Source of the DNA: Ancylobacter novellus DSM 506
GTDB taxonomy: Bacteria > Pseudomonadota > Alphaproteobacteria > Rhizobiales > Xanthobacteraceae
Direction of reading: 5' to 3'
Length of the DNA: 64,000 bases
Assembly: GCF_000092925.1 (NCBI RefSeq)
Contig: NC_014217.1
Location: 310,001 to 374,000 of the forward strand
Shown here: positions 42,952 through 52,077 of the stretch, piece after piece
Layout of the letters: each line of letters opens with the position of its first letter
Position numbering within the stretch: the stretch's first letter is position 1
Made by a program: the position numbers and the translations under genes
The notes under the pieces: model-generated
The model's database searches: none
The model's input: only the letters and a program-made list of their open reading frames with translations
Told to the model about the DNA's origin: nothing

Positions 42952-44025
42952 CTACGGCGTGATCGCCACCTTCAGCACGCCGTCGCGCTGGTGCGAGAAC
43001 AGGTCGTAGGCGGCCTCGATGTCGTCCAGCTTGTAGCGGTGCGTCACCAGCGGCTTGAGGTCGACCCGGCCGGAGGCGATGACGTCGATCAGCCGGCGCA
43101 TGCGCTCCTTGCCGCCAGGACAGAGCGTGGTGACGATCTTGTTGTCGCCGAGCCCCGCCGAGAAGGCGCCGAGCGGGATCTTCAGGTCGCTGGAATAGAC
43201 GCCGAGCGAGGACAGCGTGCCGCCCGGCCGCAGCACGCGCAGCGCGGTCTCGAAGGTGTTCTGGGTGCCCAGCGCCTCGATGGCGACGTCGACGCCGCGG
43301 CCGTCGGTGAGTGCCATGATCTGCTCGTAGACGTCGCCCTGCTTGAAGTCGACCACGTCGGAGCAGCCGAGCTGCTTCGCGATGGCAAGGCGCTCGGGCA
43401 CCGTGTCGACGCCGATGATGCGGGTGGCACCCTTCAGCTTGGCGCCGGCCACCGCGCACAGGCCGATCGGGCCGAGCGCGAACACCGCGACATGGTCGCC
43501 GATCTTCACCTCGCCGCTCTCGGCGCCGGAGAAGCCGGTGGACATGATGTCGGGGCACATCAGCACCTCTTCGTCGGTGAGCGCGTCCGGCACCGGCGCG
43601 AGATTGGCGATGGCGTCGCGCACCAGCACATATTCGGCCTGCGTGCCGTCGATGGTGTTGCCGAACTTCCAGCCGCCCATGGCCTTGAAGCCGTGCTTGG
43701 TGCCCGCGCCGTCCTGCGAGCCGCAGCCGCAGAGACACGCGTAGGAATGGCCGCTCGGAGTGATGGCGCCGGCGATGACGCGCTGGCCCTCGGTGTAGCC
43801 CGTCACCTGCGAGCCGAGCTTCTCGATCACGCCGACCGGCTCATGGCCGATGGTCAGGCCCTTGGCGACCGGGTACTCGCCCTTGAGGATGTGGACGTCG
43901 GTGCCGCAGATCGTGGTGGTGGTGATCCTGATCAGCGCGTCGAGCGGGCCGACGTCGGGAATCGGCTTCTCGTCGAGCACGATGCGGCCGGGCTCGACGA
44001 AGATGGCGGCTTTCATCTTGGGCAT
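42952..44025 (-). CDS. Zinc-dependent alcohol dehydrogenase (isopropanol-type MDR)
   Basis: 357 residues from MPKMKAAIFVEPG with GAGGAG upstream; an earlier ATG adds 13 residues. The catalytic zinc region has ICGTDVHIL (Cys) and LTIGHEPVGVIE (His, Glu), and the third-ligand Asp is in CPDIMSTGF. The cofactor fold is VFALGPIGLCAVAGAKLKG. No four-Cys structural zinc loop is present; instead ACLCGCGSQDG occupies the region, as in tetrameric isopropanol dehydrogenases from clostridia. It oxidises or reduces a secondary alcohol/ketone or similar; NAD(P) choice and substrate are open. Monocistronic. Confidence 0.82.
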   Translation of the reverse strand: MPKMKAAIFVEPGRIVLDEKPIPDVGPLDALIRITTTTICGTDVHILKGEYPVAKGLTIGHEPVGVIEKLGSQVTGYTEGQRVIAGAITPSGHSYACLCGCGSQDGAGTKHGFKAMGGWKFGNTIDGTQAEYVLVRDAIANLAPVPDALTDEEVLMCPDIMSTGFSGAESGEVKIGDHVAVFALGPIGLCAVAGAKLKGATRIIGVDTVPERLAIAKQLGCSDVVDFKQGDVYEQIMALTDGRGVDVAIEALGTQNTFETALRVLRPGGTLSSLGVYSSDLKIPLGAFSAGLGDNKIVTTLCPGGKERMRRLIDVIASGRVDLKPLVTHRYKLDDIEAAYDLFSHQRDGVLKVAITP

Positions 44026-44116
44026 TGGGGGGCTCCTCGGTTGACCTCGGAACCCTGCCATCATCCGCCCACGCCGCCATGACGTCCATCAAACGCCGGC
44101 TGGCCTTTCGCTGTCG

Positions 44117-44818
44117 TCAGCCCGCCGCGATGCCGCGCTCGGCCATCAGCCGCACCACGGCGGCGCGCAGCTCGGGGATGCCCCAGCCCTCGCGGCTGGA
44201 GGTCGGGAAGACGATCGGGAACGCCGCGGGCCGGCGCAGCAGCGCCGCCTGCGTCGCTTCCACCCGCTGGGCGAGCTCGCCCTTCTTCAGCTGGTCGGCC
44301 TTGGTCAGCACGATCGCATAGGACACCGCGGCCTTGTCCAGGCCGTCCAGCACCTCGGTGTCGATGGGCTTCAGCCCATGGCGGGAATCGATCAGCACGA
44401 AGACGCGCGCGAGGTTGGCGCGCCCGCGCAGATAGGCGTGGATGGTGGCGGTCCAGGCGTCGACCTTGTCCTTCGGCGCCTTGGCGAAGCCGTAGCCGGG
44501 CATGTCGACGAGGGTCAGCTCCGGCCCGAGGCCGAAGAAGATCAGCTCCTGCGTGCGCCCCGGCGTCACCGAGGTGCGGGCGAGCGCCTTGCGGCCCGTC
44601 AGCGCGTTGACGAGGCTCGACTTGCCGACATTGGAGCGCCCGGCGAGCGCGATCTCGATGCCGCGCATGGGCGGCATGGTGGGAATCGTCGGGGCGGCGG
44701 AAAGGAAGTTCCACTCGCCGGCGAACAACCGGCGCCCCGCCTCGATCTCCTCGGGCGAGAAGGCGGCGGCCGCGCCGCCCGCCTCCGGCTTGTCGTCGTC
44801 CTGCGCGGTCGTGTCCAC
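44117..44818 (-). CDS. engB: Ribosome biogenesis GTPase YihA/YsxC
   Basis: 233 residues. The G domain has G1 AGRSNVGKSS, G2 TSVTPGRTQ, G3 DMPGYGFAKAP, G4 LTKADQLKKG and G5 SSREGWG. An N-terminal extension of about 45 residues (AFSPEEIEAGRRLFAGEWNF) is usual in alphaproteobacteria. It is needed for late assembly of the 50S subunit. It begins 4 bases after yidC ends on the same strand, continuing the rpmH-rnpA-yidC-engB run. Confidence 0.95.
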   Translation of the reverse strand: MDTTAQDDDKPEAGGAAAAFSPEEIEAGRRLFAGEWNFLSAAPTIPTMPPMRGIEIALAGRSNVGKSSLVNALTGRKALARTSVTPGRTQELIFFGLGPELTLVDMPGYGFAKAPKDKVDAWTATIHAYLRGRANLARVFVLIDSRHGLKPIDTEVLDGLDKAAVSYAIVLTKADQLKKGELAQRVEATQAALLRRPAAFPIVFPTSSREGWGIPELRAAVVRLMAERGIAAG

Positions 44819-44822
44819 CGCG

Positions 44823-46652
44823 TCAGCCGGCCTTCGGCTTCTTCTTGCGGCCGAAGAGCTCCTTCACATTGTCCCACAGTTCGATCTTCACGCCGTTGCG
44901 GCGCATGATGATCGACTGCTGGATCACCGAGAGCGTGTTGTTCCACGCCCAGTAGATGACGAGGCCCGAGGCGAAGGAGCCGAGCATGAAGGTGAAGATC
45001 AGCGGCATCCAGTCGAAGATCGCCTTCTGCGTCGGGTCCGGCGGGGCCGGGTTGAGCTTCATCTGGGCCCACATGGTGATGCCCATGATGATCGGCCACA
45101 CGCCGAGCAGCAGGAAGTGGCCGATGACCGGCACCTGGCCGGGATCCCACGGGATCAGGCCGAACAGGTTGAAGATCGTCGTCGGATCGGGCGCGGAGAG
45201 GTCCTTGATCCAGCCGAAGAACGGCGCGTGCCGCATCTCGATGGTGACGAACAGCACCTTGTAGAGCGCGAAGAAGACGGGGATCTGGATCACGATGGGA
45301 AGACAGCCCGCGACCGGGTTGATCTTCTCCTTCTTGTAGATCTCCATCATCTCCTGCTGGAGCTTCACGCGGTCGTCGCCGTAGCGCTCGCGCAGGGCCG
45401 TGATCTCCGGCTGCACCGCCTTCATCTTCGCCATCGAGGCGTAGCTCTTATTGGCGAGCGGGAAGAAGACGATCTTCAGCATCACCGTGACGATCAGGAT
45501 GGCGACGCCGAAATTGCCGACACCCTTGTAGATCCAGTCGATCACCAGGAAGAGCGGCTTGGTGATGAAATAGAACCAGCCCCAGTCGATCAGCAGGTCG
45601 AAGCGGTCGATGTTGTAGGTGCTTTGATACCCGTCGACCACGCGCACTTCCTTGGCGCCGGCGAACAGGCGACCCTCGGTCGAGGCCTTGGCGCCCGGCG
45701 CCACGCTCACCGCGTCGCCGAGGAAGTCGGTCTGGTAGGAGAAGTCGTTACCCGCCTGCGCGGCGGAGAAGCGCGCCTGCACCTTCTCCTGGATGCCGGG
45801 GATGACGGTCGCCGCCCAGTACTTGTCGGTGATGCCGAGCCAGCCGCCGACGGACGGGAAGGTTTCGGTCTTCCTCTCGGCGATGTCCTTGTACTTGATC
45901 TCGTGCAGGCCCGCTTCCGAGGTCACCCCGATCAGGCCCTCGTGCAGGATGTAGTAGCCGAGCACATGCGGCGTGCCGTGGCGCGACACCAGCCCATAGG
46001 GGTGCAGCGCCACCGGTGCGGCGGTCGTGTTCTCCACCTCGTCCACGACATGGAACATGTAGTTGGCGTCGATGGAGAGGGTGCGGCGGAAGATGAGGCC
46101 GGCGCCGTTGTCCCAGCTCAGCACCAGCGGCGCCTCATGGGTGAGCTTGGCGCCCTCGGGGGCGGTCCACAGCGTTTCGGCGTTCGGCACCTGCACGGAG
46201 GCGCCGGCGCCCGGCACCCAGCCGAATTCGGCATAGAACGGGTTCGGCCCGCCCGAGGGCGAGAGCAGCACGATGATCGGGCTGTTGGGGTCGACGGTCT
46301 CGCGGTAGTCCTTCAGCGACAGGTCGTCGATGCGCCCGCCCTTGAGCGCCACCGAGCCGATGACGCGCGGCGTGTCGATGACGGCGCGGGGCGAGCGGGC
46401 GAGGGCCTCGGCGCGGGTCAGCGCCTTGGGCGCCGTGCCGGCCGGTGCCGGCGCGCTCGTGCCGGGGGCGGGTGCCGCGGTGCCGGCCTCGCCGGAGGGC
46501 TGGGCGGCTTGCTGCTGTGCCGCCTGCTGCTGCGCCGCGTGCTGCTGGCGCTGCTGCTCCATCTGCGGGATGCCGGAGAAGTACTGCCAGGCGATCAGTA
46601 CCGCCATCGACAGCACGATGGCGATGATCATATTGCGGTTTTCGGTCGTCAT
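44823..46652 (-). CDS. yidC: Membrane protein insertase YidC
   Basis: 609 residues. The N-terminal helix [20 protein letters not shown] is followed by a Gln/Ala-rich linker ([13 protein letters not shown]...). Then comes the large periplasmic beta domain (about 90-370) and the conserved C-terminal insertase core with five helices (from [50 protein letters not shown] to [12 protein letters not shown]). It inserts proteins into the inner membrane with or without SecYEG. Its ATG overlaps the rnpA stop, as in other alphaproteobacterial rpmH operons. Confidence 0.96.
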   Translation of the reverse strand: MTTENRNMIIAIVLSMAVLIAWQYFSGIPQMEQQRQQHAAQQQAAQQQAAQPSGEAGTAAPAPGTSAPAPAGTAPKALTRAEALARSPRAVIDTPRVIGSVALKGGRIDDLSLKDYRETVDPNSPIIVLLSPSGGPNPFYAEFGWVPGAGASVQVPNAETLWTAPEGAKLTHEAPLVLSWDNGAGLIFRRTLSIDANYMFHVVDEVENTTAAPVALHPYGLVSRHGTPHVLGYYILHEGLIGVTSEAGLHEIKYKDIAERKTETFPSVGGWLGITDKYWAATVIPGIQEKVQARFSAAQAGNDFSYQTDFLGDAVSVAPGAKASTEGRLFAGAKEVRVVDGYQSTYNIDRFDLLIDWGWFYFITKPLFLVIDWIYKGVGNFGVAILIVTVMLKIVFFPLANKSYASMAKMKAVQPEITALRERYGDDRVKLQQEMMEIYKKEKINPVAGCLPIVIQIPVFFALYKVLFVTIEMRHAPFFGWIKDLSAPDPTTIFNLFGLIPWDPGQVPVIGHFLLLGVWPIIMGITMWAQMKLNPAPPDPTQKAIFDWMPLIFTFMLGSFASGLVIYWAWNNTLSVIQQSIIMRRNGVKIELWDNVKELFGRKKKPKAG

Positions 46653-47050
46653 GGCAGCGTGTCTCCGTCGGCGCGCGCCGGAAGCTGCGCGGCGCTGTCG
46701 CGCGGCGCGGGCTTCGGCGGACGCCGGCCTGAATGAAGCCGGGCGATGCCCCGCTCAATGTCCTTTACGAGATCGGCGAAGGGCGTGCCCAGTGCGGCGC
46801 GGCGGGCGACGATCACATAGTCGAAACCGTCTTTGCCCGCGCGCGGCAGGGCGTCGCGCACGGCGGCGCGCAGGCGTCGGCGGATGCGGTTCCGCTCGAC
46901 GGCATTGCCGTGCTTCTTGGTAACGGTGAGCCCGATGCGGGGCGCAGTGTCGTCGGCGCGGTCGCGGCCCTGCAAAAGCAATGGGCCTGAATTGGCGCGC
47001 AGCCCGGAGGCTGCGGCCAGAAAATCCTTGCGCTTGACGATCCGGTGCAT
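46649..47050 (-). CDS. rnpA: Ribonuclease P protein component
   Basis: 133 residues. The start is [16 protein letters not shown] and the RNA-binding signature is [20 protein letters not shown] (the RNR motif). It binds the RNase P RNA to mature tRNA 5' ends. A C-terminal Arg/Pro-rich tail of about 25 residues is extra to the E. coli protein. It lies between rpmH and yidC, overlapping the latter by 4 bases. Confidence 0.94.
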   Translation of the reverse strand: MHRIVKRKDFLAAASGLRANSGPLLLQGRDRADDTAPRIGLTVTKKHGNAVERNRIRRRLRAAVRDALPRAGKDGFDYVIVARRAALGTPFADLVKDIERGIARLHSGRRPPKPAPRDSAAQLPARADGDTLP

Positions 47051-47115
47051 GGCGGGGCGCCGATCCTCAGGCAGCAGGGCGGCGCGCCCCAGCCATATGG
47101 GGCCGAAGGGCGGTC

Positions 47116-47250
47116 TCAGGCCGACAGGCGCTTGCGACCATGAGCCCGGCGGGCGTTGATGATCTTGCGGCCGTTGCGGGTCGCCATGCGCGCACGGAAG
47201 CCGTGCCGGCGGGCGCGCACGAGCTTGCTCGGTTGATAAGTGCGCTTCAC
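47116..47250 (-). CDS. rpmH: 50S ribosomal protein L34
   Basis: 44 residues, the standard size, from a GTG: (M)[19 protein letters not shown] then [20 protein letters not shown]. The usual MKRTYQPS start fixes the start codon as GTG at 47250, although a longer reading frame exists. GGAG lies upstream. First gene of the rpmH-rnpA-yidC-engB run, 65 bases before rnpA. A strong promoter is seen upstream. Confidence 0.97.
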   Translation of the reverse strand: MKRTYQPSKLVRARRHGFRARMATRNGRKIINARRAHGRKRLSA

Positions 47251-47390
47251 GGGTCTATCTCCGCTCGTTTCGTCATCGCTGCCCGGACCGGATGCTCCCC
47301 GACCTCCGGAAGGCCACGAAACCAGTCGCGGCGGCAAGCGGACATGCGGGGGGCAACCCGACCGCGAAGGGCAGCCGTGGTTGGAGCCGG

Positions 47391-47419
47391 CTTATAGGGG
47401 GGGCGTCGCCGCAAGTCAA
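47391..47419 (-). promoter_or_regulatory. rpmH promoter
   Basis: On the minus strand TTGACT (47419-47414), exactly 17 bases, then TATAAG (47396-47391). This is the best sigma-70-type promoter in the window, with a start predicted near 47384 and a leader of about 134 nt before the rpmH GTG. A run of seven C residues lies in the spacer. Confidence 0.75.
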
Positions 47420-47655
47420 CTTGAGAGAGACGAGTTGTCGAGGGCTTTGGGGACCGGGGCGTGGAACGTGATAAGGGAATGCGGGCATGAGGGCCGCATG
47501 AGCTGTTCGCCGCGTCTGCCTCTGGCACTCGCGGCGGACCGACATACATGAAAGTTGGGGCAGGCTGGGACGACCCGCGCGGACAATGCGCGCATATTGC
47601 TCACGCAGCGTCGTTTCCATGCCGTATTCGTTGGTTCGGATAGGGAATTAGCTTC

Positions 47656-47682
47656 GGGTCCCATCCTCGTGAGGACGGGCCC
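47656..47682 (+). promoter_or_regulatory. Strong leader hairpin before the histidine kinase gene
   Basis: GGG-T-CCC-A-TCCTC (47656-47668) pairs with GAGGA-C-GGG-CCC (47671-47682) with one bulge and one mismatch. The hairpin ends 18 bases before the ATG at 47701. The rest of the 450-base gap to rpmH (47251-47700) holds the rpmH promoter and no other recognisable signal. Confidence 0.4.
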
Positions 47683-47700
47683 CGGTGTAGACGGGGTGCG

Positions 47701-49269
47701 ATGAAGAAGCGTTCGGGAGCCGGGAGTCAGGCCATCGCCTTGCCCGCCGCCGCGGCGGGGTTCGGCGAACTGCGCCTGCATGCCGGTACTCCGCAGGTGA
47801 CGGCCGAGACGGCCGCCGCCACCTCGCCGAAGCCGCCGCGCCATCTCGGCCTCTCCGGCAAGCTGCTCGCCTTCACCCTCGCCTTCGTGCTGCTGGCCGA
47901 GGTGCTGATCCTCGTGCCGGCGGTCGCCGCCTTCCGCCTCAACTGGCTGTCCGACCGGCTCGCCGGCGCCCGCACCGCCGCCCTCGTGCTCGACGCGGCG
48001 CCGGACGGCATGATCTCGCCGCAGCTGACCCAGGAATTGCTGCGCAGCGTCGGCGCCATCACCGTCGCCCTGAAGCGCGACGACACGCGCCGCCTGCTCG
48101 CCTCGACCGACATGCCGCCGGAGGTCGACCACCATGCCGACGTGCGCGACGTCGGCCCCTGGCAGGCGGTGTCGGAAGCTTTCGACACGCTGCTCGCCCG
48201 CGACGGACGCGTGATCCGCGCCGTCGGCACGCCGCCGCGCGGCGACGGCTTCGTCGAGATCGTCATCGACGAGACGCCGCTGCGCAAGGCGATGCTGCGC
48301 TTCACCGGCAACCTGCTGCTGGTCTCGCTGGTGATCGCCGCGCTGACCGGCGCGCTGGTCTATCTCGGCCTCGCCTGGATGTTCGTGCGGCCGATGCGCC
48401 GGCTCACCCAGCGCATGGTGGCCTTCCGCGCCGACCCCTCGCATCCGGTGCCCGAGGTCGAGACGGATGGCCGCATGGATGAGATCGGCCAGGCCGAGCG
48501 CGAGCTCACCGCCATGCAGCAGCAGATCGCCGAGACGTTGCAGCAGAAGAGCCATCTCGCCGCCCTCGGCCTCGCCGTCTCCAAGATCAACCACGATCTG
48601 CGCAACCTGCTCGCCTCGGTGCAGCTGATCTCCGACCGCCTCGCCGACATACGTGACCCGGCGGTACAGCGATTCGCGCCCAAGCTGGAGGTCGCGCTCG
48701 ACCGCGCCATCGCCTATTGCGAGCACACGCTGGCCTATGGAAAGGCGCAGGAGCCGGCGCCGGAGCGGCGCATGGTGCCGCTCGCGCCGCTGGTCGCCGA
48801 GGTGCGCGACACGCTCGGCCTCGGCCCCGACGAGGCGCAGGGGATAGGCTTCGTCGAATCGGTCGACCGCGAGCTGGAGGTCGATGCCGACCCGGACCAG
48901 CTGTTCCGCGTGTTGCTGAACCTCTGCCGCAACGCGGTCGAGGCGCTTTCCGCCCGGTCGCCGAACGAACCCTCGCGCGACCAGATCCGCATCACCGGCC
49001 GGCGCGAGGGCGCCATCGTCATCATCGAGGTGGCCGATACCGGCCCCGGCGTGCCCGAGCGCGCCCGCGCGCACCTGTTCGAGGCCTTCCAGGGCTCGGC
49101 GCGGCGCGGCGGCACCGGGCTCGGCCTCGCCATCGCCGCCGAGCTGATGCACGCGCATGGCGGCGACATCCAGCTCGTGCCCGGCACCATCGGCGCCACC
49201 TTCCAGCTGCGCGTGCCCGACCGGCCCGTCGACCTCGAGGCGCACCGTGCCCTGCGCCAGCATGGCTGA
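47701..49269 (+). CDS. Orphan membrane sensor histidine kinase
   Basis: 522 residues. A 50-residue cytoplasmic tail precedes helix 1 (LLAFTLAFVLLAEVLILVPA, about 55-75). A periplasmic sensor of about 125 residues, helix 2 (LLLVSLVIAALTGALVYLGL, about 205-225) and a HAMP linker (about 230-280) follow. The kinase core has an atypical H box SKINHDLRNLLAS, N box NLCRNAVEAL, G1 VADTGPGVP and G2 GTGLGLAIA. The NHDLRN version is of the HWE/NtrB-adjacent kind seen in alphaproteobacterial orphan kinases. No response regulator is adjacent. It overlaps the glycosidase gene by 8 bases, so both are cotranscribed. Signal unknown. Confidence 0.85.
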   Translation: MKKRSGAGSQAIALPAAAAGFGELRLHAGTPQVTAETAAATSPKPPRHLGLSGKLLAFTLAFVLLAEVLILVPAVAAFRLNWLSDRLAGARTAALVLDAAPDGMISPQLTQELLRSVGAITVALKRDDTRRLLASTDMPPEVDHHADVRDVGPWQAVSEAFDTLLARDGRVIRAVGTPPRGDGFVEIVIDETPLRKAMLRFTGNLLLVSLVIAALTGALVYLGLAWMFVRPMRRLTQRMVAFRADPSHPVPEVETDGRMDEIGQAERELTAMQQQIAETLQQKSHLAALGLAVSKINHDLRNLLASVQLISDRLADIRDPAVQRFAPKLEVALDRAIAYCEHTLAYGKAQEPAPERRMVPLAPLVAEVRDTLGLGPDEAQGIGFVESVDRELEVDADPDQLFRVLLNLCRNAVEALSARSPNEPSRDQIRITGRREGAIVIIEVADTGPGVPERARAHLFEAFQGSARRGGTGLGLAIAAELMHAHGGDIQLVPGTIGATFQLRVPDRPVDLEAHRALRQHG

Positions 49270-50533
49270 GCGCAAGGGGGAGGGCAGGGGGAGAGGGCGC
49301 TGGTTCTGGGCCGGCCTCATCCTCCTTGCCACCATTCACGCCGCGGTGGCGGCGGATGTCACCGTTTCTGGCCGGCAGATATTGAACGACGGCAAGCGTT
49401 TCGACGTGCGCGGCGCCACCGGTGACGGCCCGCTGCCCATGCTCGCCACCCTCGGCGCCACCACCGTGCGTACCTATGGCGAGGATCCCGGCCCGATCCT
49501 CGATGCGGCGGAGAAGGCCGGGCTGAAGGTGATCGTCGGCCTGTGGGTCGGCCAGCCGCGGCAGGGCGCCGATTATGGCGACCGCGCCTTCGTCGAGCGG
49601 CAGCTCGCCGAACTGCAGGCCATGGTGGAGAAATACAGGAACCACCCGGCGCTGCTGATGTGGGGCATCGGCAACGAGGTCGAGGTCGAACTCGCCGACG
49701 ACTCCCCCGCATGGCCGGCGATAGAGCAGGTGGCGGCGATGGTGCGCCGCGTCGATCCGGCCCATCCGACGATGGGCGTGCTGGCGGAGACCGGCAGCGA
49801 CAAGGTGAAGAAGCTGATCGCTCAGGCGCCCAGTATCCAGGTGCTCGGGCTCAACTCTTATGGCGACGCGCTCTATTCCGCCGCCTCCCGCGCCCGCGCG
49901 CAGGGCTGGGAAGGACCCATCGTCGTCACCGAGCTGGGCGCGCTCGGCCAATGGCAGGCCGCGCAGGCCCCGTGGGGCGCGCCCTTCGAGCCGAGCTCGA
50001 CGCAGAAGGCGATCCAGCTGCGCCGCTACCTCAAGGCGCTGGAGGGCGAGGAGGTCGGGACCATCGCCTTCCTCTGGGGCTCGAAGCAGGAGGTGACGCC
50101 GACCTGGCACAGCCTGCTGCTGCCGGATGGCGTGTGGCTGGAGGCCTCCGAAGCCATGGCCGAAGCCTGGGGCGGGCAGGCGCCGGCGGAGAATCACGCG
50201 CCCCGCATCGGTTATCTGCGGGTGGCCGACGACCCCAGCGCGCCCTTCGCCGTGTGGCCGGCGGGCGACGAGGGCTCCTTCACCCTCGACGCGGTGGATC
50301 CGGATGGCGACATGCTGGAGGCGCGTTGGTCGGTGATGGCGGAGAGCGCCGCGCGCAGCGTCGGCGGCGATCCGGAGGCCGCGCCCCACGCCTTCCCCGA
50401 GGCGGTGCGCCAGAGCGGGCCGACCGGCGCGCGCATCTCCGGCTTGCCGGCGGGCCGCTACCGCGTCTTCGTCGAGGTGCATGACGGCCGCGGCGCGGCG
50501 GCGACGGCGAATATGCCGTTCGAGGTGCGGTAG
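49262..50533 (+). CDS. Secreted glycoside hydrolase-like TIM-barrel protein
   Basis: 423 residues from MAERKGEGRGRG, starting inside the kinase gene. A signal peptide (WFWAGLILLATIHAAVA) exports it to the periplasm. The TIM-barrel region (about 30-300) contains LLMWGIGNEVE, where the Glu after Asn is the acid/base of clan-A glycosidases, and VVTELGALG with a candidate nucleophile Glu. This matches the GH2-core/beta-glucanosyltransferase-like group. A C-terminal Ig-like domain (about 325-420, DAVDPDGDMLEARWSV) follows. It may trim or remodel an envelope or exported polysaccharide. Translational coupling with a sensor kinase is unusual. Confidence 0.75.
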   Translation: MAERKGEGRGRGRWFWAGLILLATIHAAVAADVTVSGRQILNDGKRFDVRGATGDGPLPMLATLGATTVRTYGEDPGPILDAAEKAGLKVIVGLWVGQPRQGADYGDRAFVERQLAELQAMVEKYRNHPALLMWGIGNEVEVELADDSPAWPAIEQVAAMVRRVDPAHPTMGVLAETGSDKVKKLIAQAPSIQVLGLNSYGDALYSAASRARAQGWEGPIVVTELGALGQWQAAQAPWGAPFEPSSTQKAIQLRRYLKALEGEEVGTIAFLWGSKQEVTPTWHSLLLPDGVWLEASEAMAEAWGGQAPAENHAPRIGYLRVADDPSAPFAVWPAGDEGSFTLDAVDPDGDMLEARWSVMAESAARSVGGDPEAAPHAFPEAVRQSGPTGARISGLPAGRYRVFVEVHDGRGAAATANMPFEVR

Positions 50534-50780
50534 GCCTGCTCGCTGGGCTCGCCGCGCACCAGCCCGCTGTGGGGCCGCGATTTCCGCGCCCTGTGCCGTG
50601 CCTGGAGAATATCCGGCGAGCCGGCCTAGGCTGTGGAAAGCCCCGTGCCTCGTCACGACGACGTCGCGATGCATGGCAGGGACGTCTTGCATTGCGCGCG
50701 GAAACGGGGTAGCTGACGGGCCCTCGCGACAGGCATCCCTGCCGCGATGAAGGCCTCCTCCGCTCCGCGGATCAGGCCGG

Positions 50781-50857
50781 GCGCCCGTAGCTCAGCTGGA
50801 TAGAGCACCAGACTACGAATCTGGGGGTCAGAGGTTCGAATCCTTTCGGGCGCGCCA
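50781..50857 (+). tRNA. tRNA-Arg (ACG)
   Basis: Acceptor arms GCGCCCG (50781-50787) and CGGGCGC (50847-50853), discriminator G and encoded CCA (50855-50857). The D arm includes TAGCTCAGCTGGATAGAGCA, the anticodon stem is CCAGA/TCTGG with loop CTACGAA (anticodon ACG), and the T arm is AGAGGTTCGAATCCTTT. ACG is deaminated at the wobble base to inosine to read CGU/CGC/CGA. It stands just before the accessory catabolic locus; tRNA-Arg genes are frequent integration sites, but no integrase is visible. Confidence 0.95.
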
Positions 50858-51272
50858 TTTATTTCCTGATTAATCAGACAGCTATTCGGCCGTGAAAAGC
50901 GCGGCCGCTCGCGCTTCTGGCGCGGGGCAACCTGTGCCCCCCGTCAGGCCGCGTTATGCGATGTCAGGAACGGCGTGGGATCGTGGGCGCCTCTTAGACA
51001 GAGCGGATGCCCGGTGTGTCCGCCGGCCGTCACAGACGGGCGGGCGGTTCGGCACGCCCTCTTCGGATCAATTCGGCCACGGCACGGCCTCGCGCCGTGA
51101 AAGAGCCAAGCGCGCCCAGCCGCAGACGATGCGCCCGCTCTCGCGAGCGATGGCGCTCTGGCCGCGTCGTTCTCCGGCCAATGGCCTCAGCCGGCCGCTA
51201 ATACAGTAGCTTGGGATTGATGGACCGCAGGGCGAAGATGTCGCCCAGCATCAGGCCTCCATCCGAGCGGCG
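50858..51272. other. Gene-free 415-base stretch after tRNA-Arg
   Basis: The only clear element is a perfect 12-bp palindrome, CTGATTAATCAG (50866-50877), nine bases after the tRNA CCA. A 105-codon plus-strand reading frame here is Arg-rich and without family character. No duplicate of the tRNA 3' end and no integrase were seen. The stretch separates core genes from the accessory catabolic genes. Confidence 0.45.
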
Positions 51273-52031
51273 TCATCCCATGTACCACCCGCCGTTGAGA
51301 TGGATGGTCTGGCCGGTGATGAAGCGGCCGGAAGGGCCGGCAAGGAAGCAGACGAGGCTGGCGAGTTCGGCGGGCTGTCCCGGACGGCCGAGCGGCACCG
51401 GGCGCTGCCGGAAATGCTCGGGCATGTGCCCCTTGCGCTCGGTCTCCATCTGGGCCGGCGAGATGCAGTTCACCGTGATCTGTTCGGACGCGAACTCGGC
51501 GGCAAGCGCCCGCGTGAGGCCGACGATCCCGGCCTTCGCCGCCGAGACGTGGGCGCGATGGCGAACGCCCACATGCGCGGCGACGCCGCCGATATGGATG
51601 ATGCTGGCGGCGGCGCTGCGCCTCAGCAGCGGCAGGGCCGCCTGGTCGCACAGGAAAGCACTGTCGAGGATGCTGCCGACGATGCGGCGCCATTCGGCAA
51701 AGCTGATCTCGTCGAAGGGGCCGTCCGCACGTTCGGCGGCGTTGTGAACCAGGAGATCGAGCCCGCCGAAGCGCGCTTCGACCTCCGCGAACATGATCCG
51801 CACGGCTTCCGGGTCGGTCAGATCGGCAAAGTGCGCGAAAGCCCCGTCCGCGCCGCCGAACGCTTGCTGGCACTGCGCGACGGTCTCGTTCGCCGCGTCC
51901 ACCGAGGAGCGCGCATGCACCACCACCCTCGCGCCGGCTCGTGCCAGAGCCACGGCGATGGCACGCCCGACGTTGCGGGCCGCTCCGGTCACCAGCGCCG
52001 TATGGCCGGCAAGTTCCCGATTCTCCGTCAT
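51273..52031 (-). CDS. SDR family oxidoreductase with altered catalytic residues
   Basis: 252 residues from MTENRELAGHTALVTG with GAGGGGGG upstream. The cofactor motif TGAARNVGRAIAVAL and the structural VHNAAERADG are normal for a classical SDR. The catalytic segment reads IIHIGGVAAHVG and then AHVSAAKAGIVGL: the Ser position is Gly and the residue four before the Lys is Val instead of Tyr, so the usual Ser-Tyr-Lys triad is reduced to Lys. It may be a non-redox or divergent SDR, or act on an activated substrate. It follows the hydratase gene after 46 bases in the same transcription unit. Confidence 0.8.
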   Translation of the reverse strand: MTENRELAGHTALVTGAARNVGRAIAVALARAGARVVVHARSSVDAANETVAQCQQAFGGADGAFAHFADLTDPEAVRIMFAEVEARFGGLDLLVHNAAERADGPFDEISFAEWRRIVGSILDSAFLCDQAALPLLRRSAAASIIHIGGVAAHVGVRHRAHVSAAKAGIVGLTRALAAEFASEQITVNCISPAQMETERKGHMPEHFRQRPVPLGRPGQPAELASLVCFLAGPSGRFITGQTIHLNGGWYMG

Positions 52032-52077
52032 TCGTTCCCCCCTCTTCAGTCCAGTCATCAGCCGTCTCGGTGCAGCA

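Noticed and set aside
50892..51209. 105-codon frame after tRNA-Arg
   Set aside because: Arg-rich, no recognisable domain, no ribosome binding site; treated as non-coding.
50858..51272. Search for a duplicated tRNA-Arg 3' end or integrase
   Set aside because: Neither was seen in the window, so no island boundary or att site is claimed as a feature.
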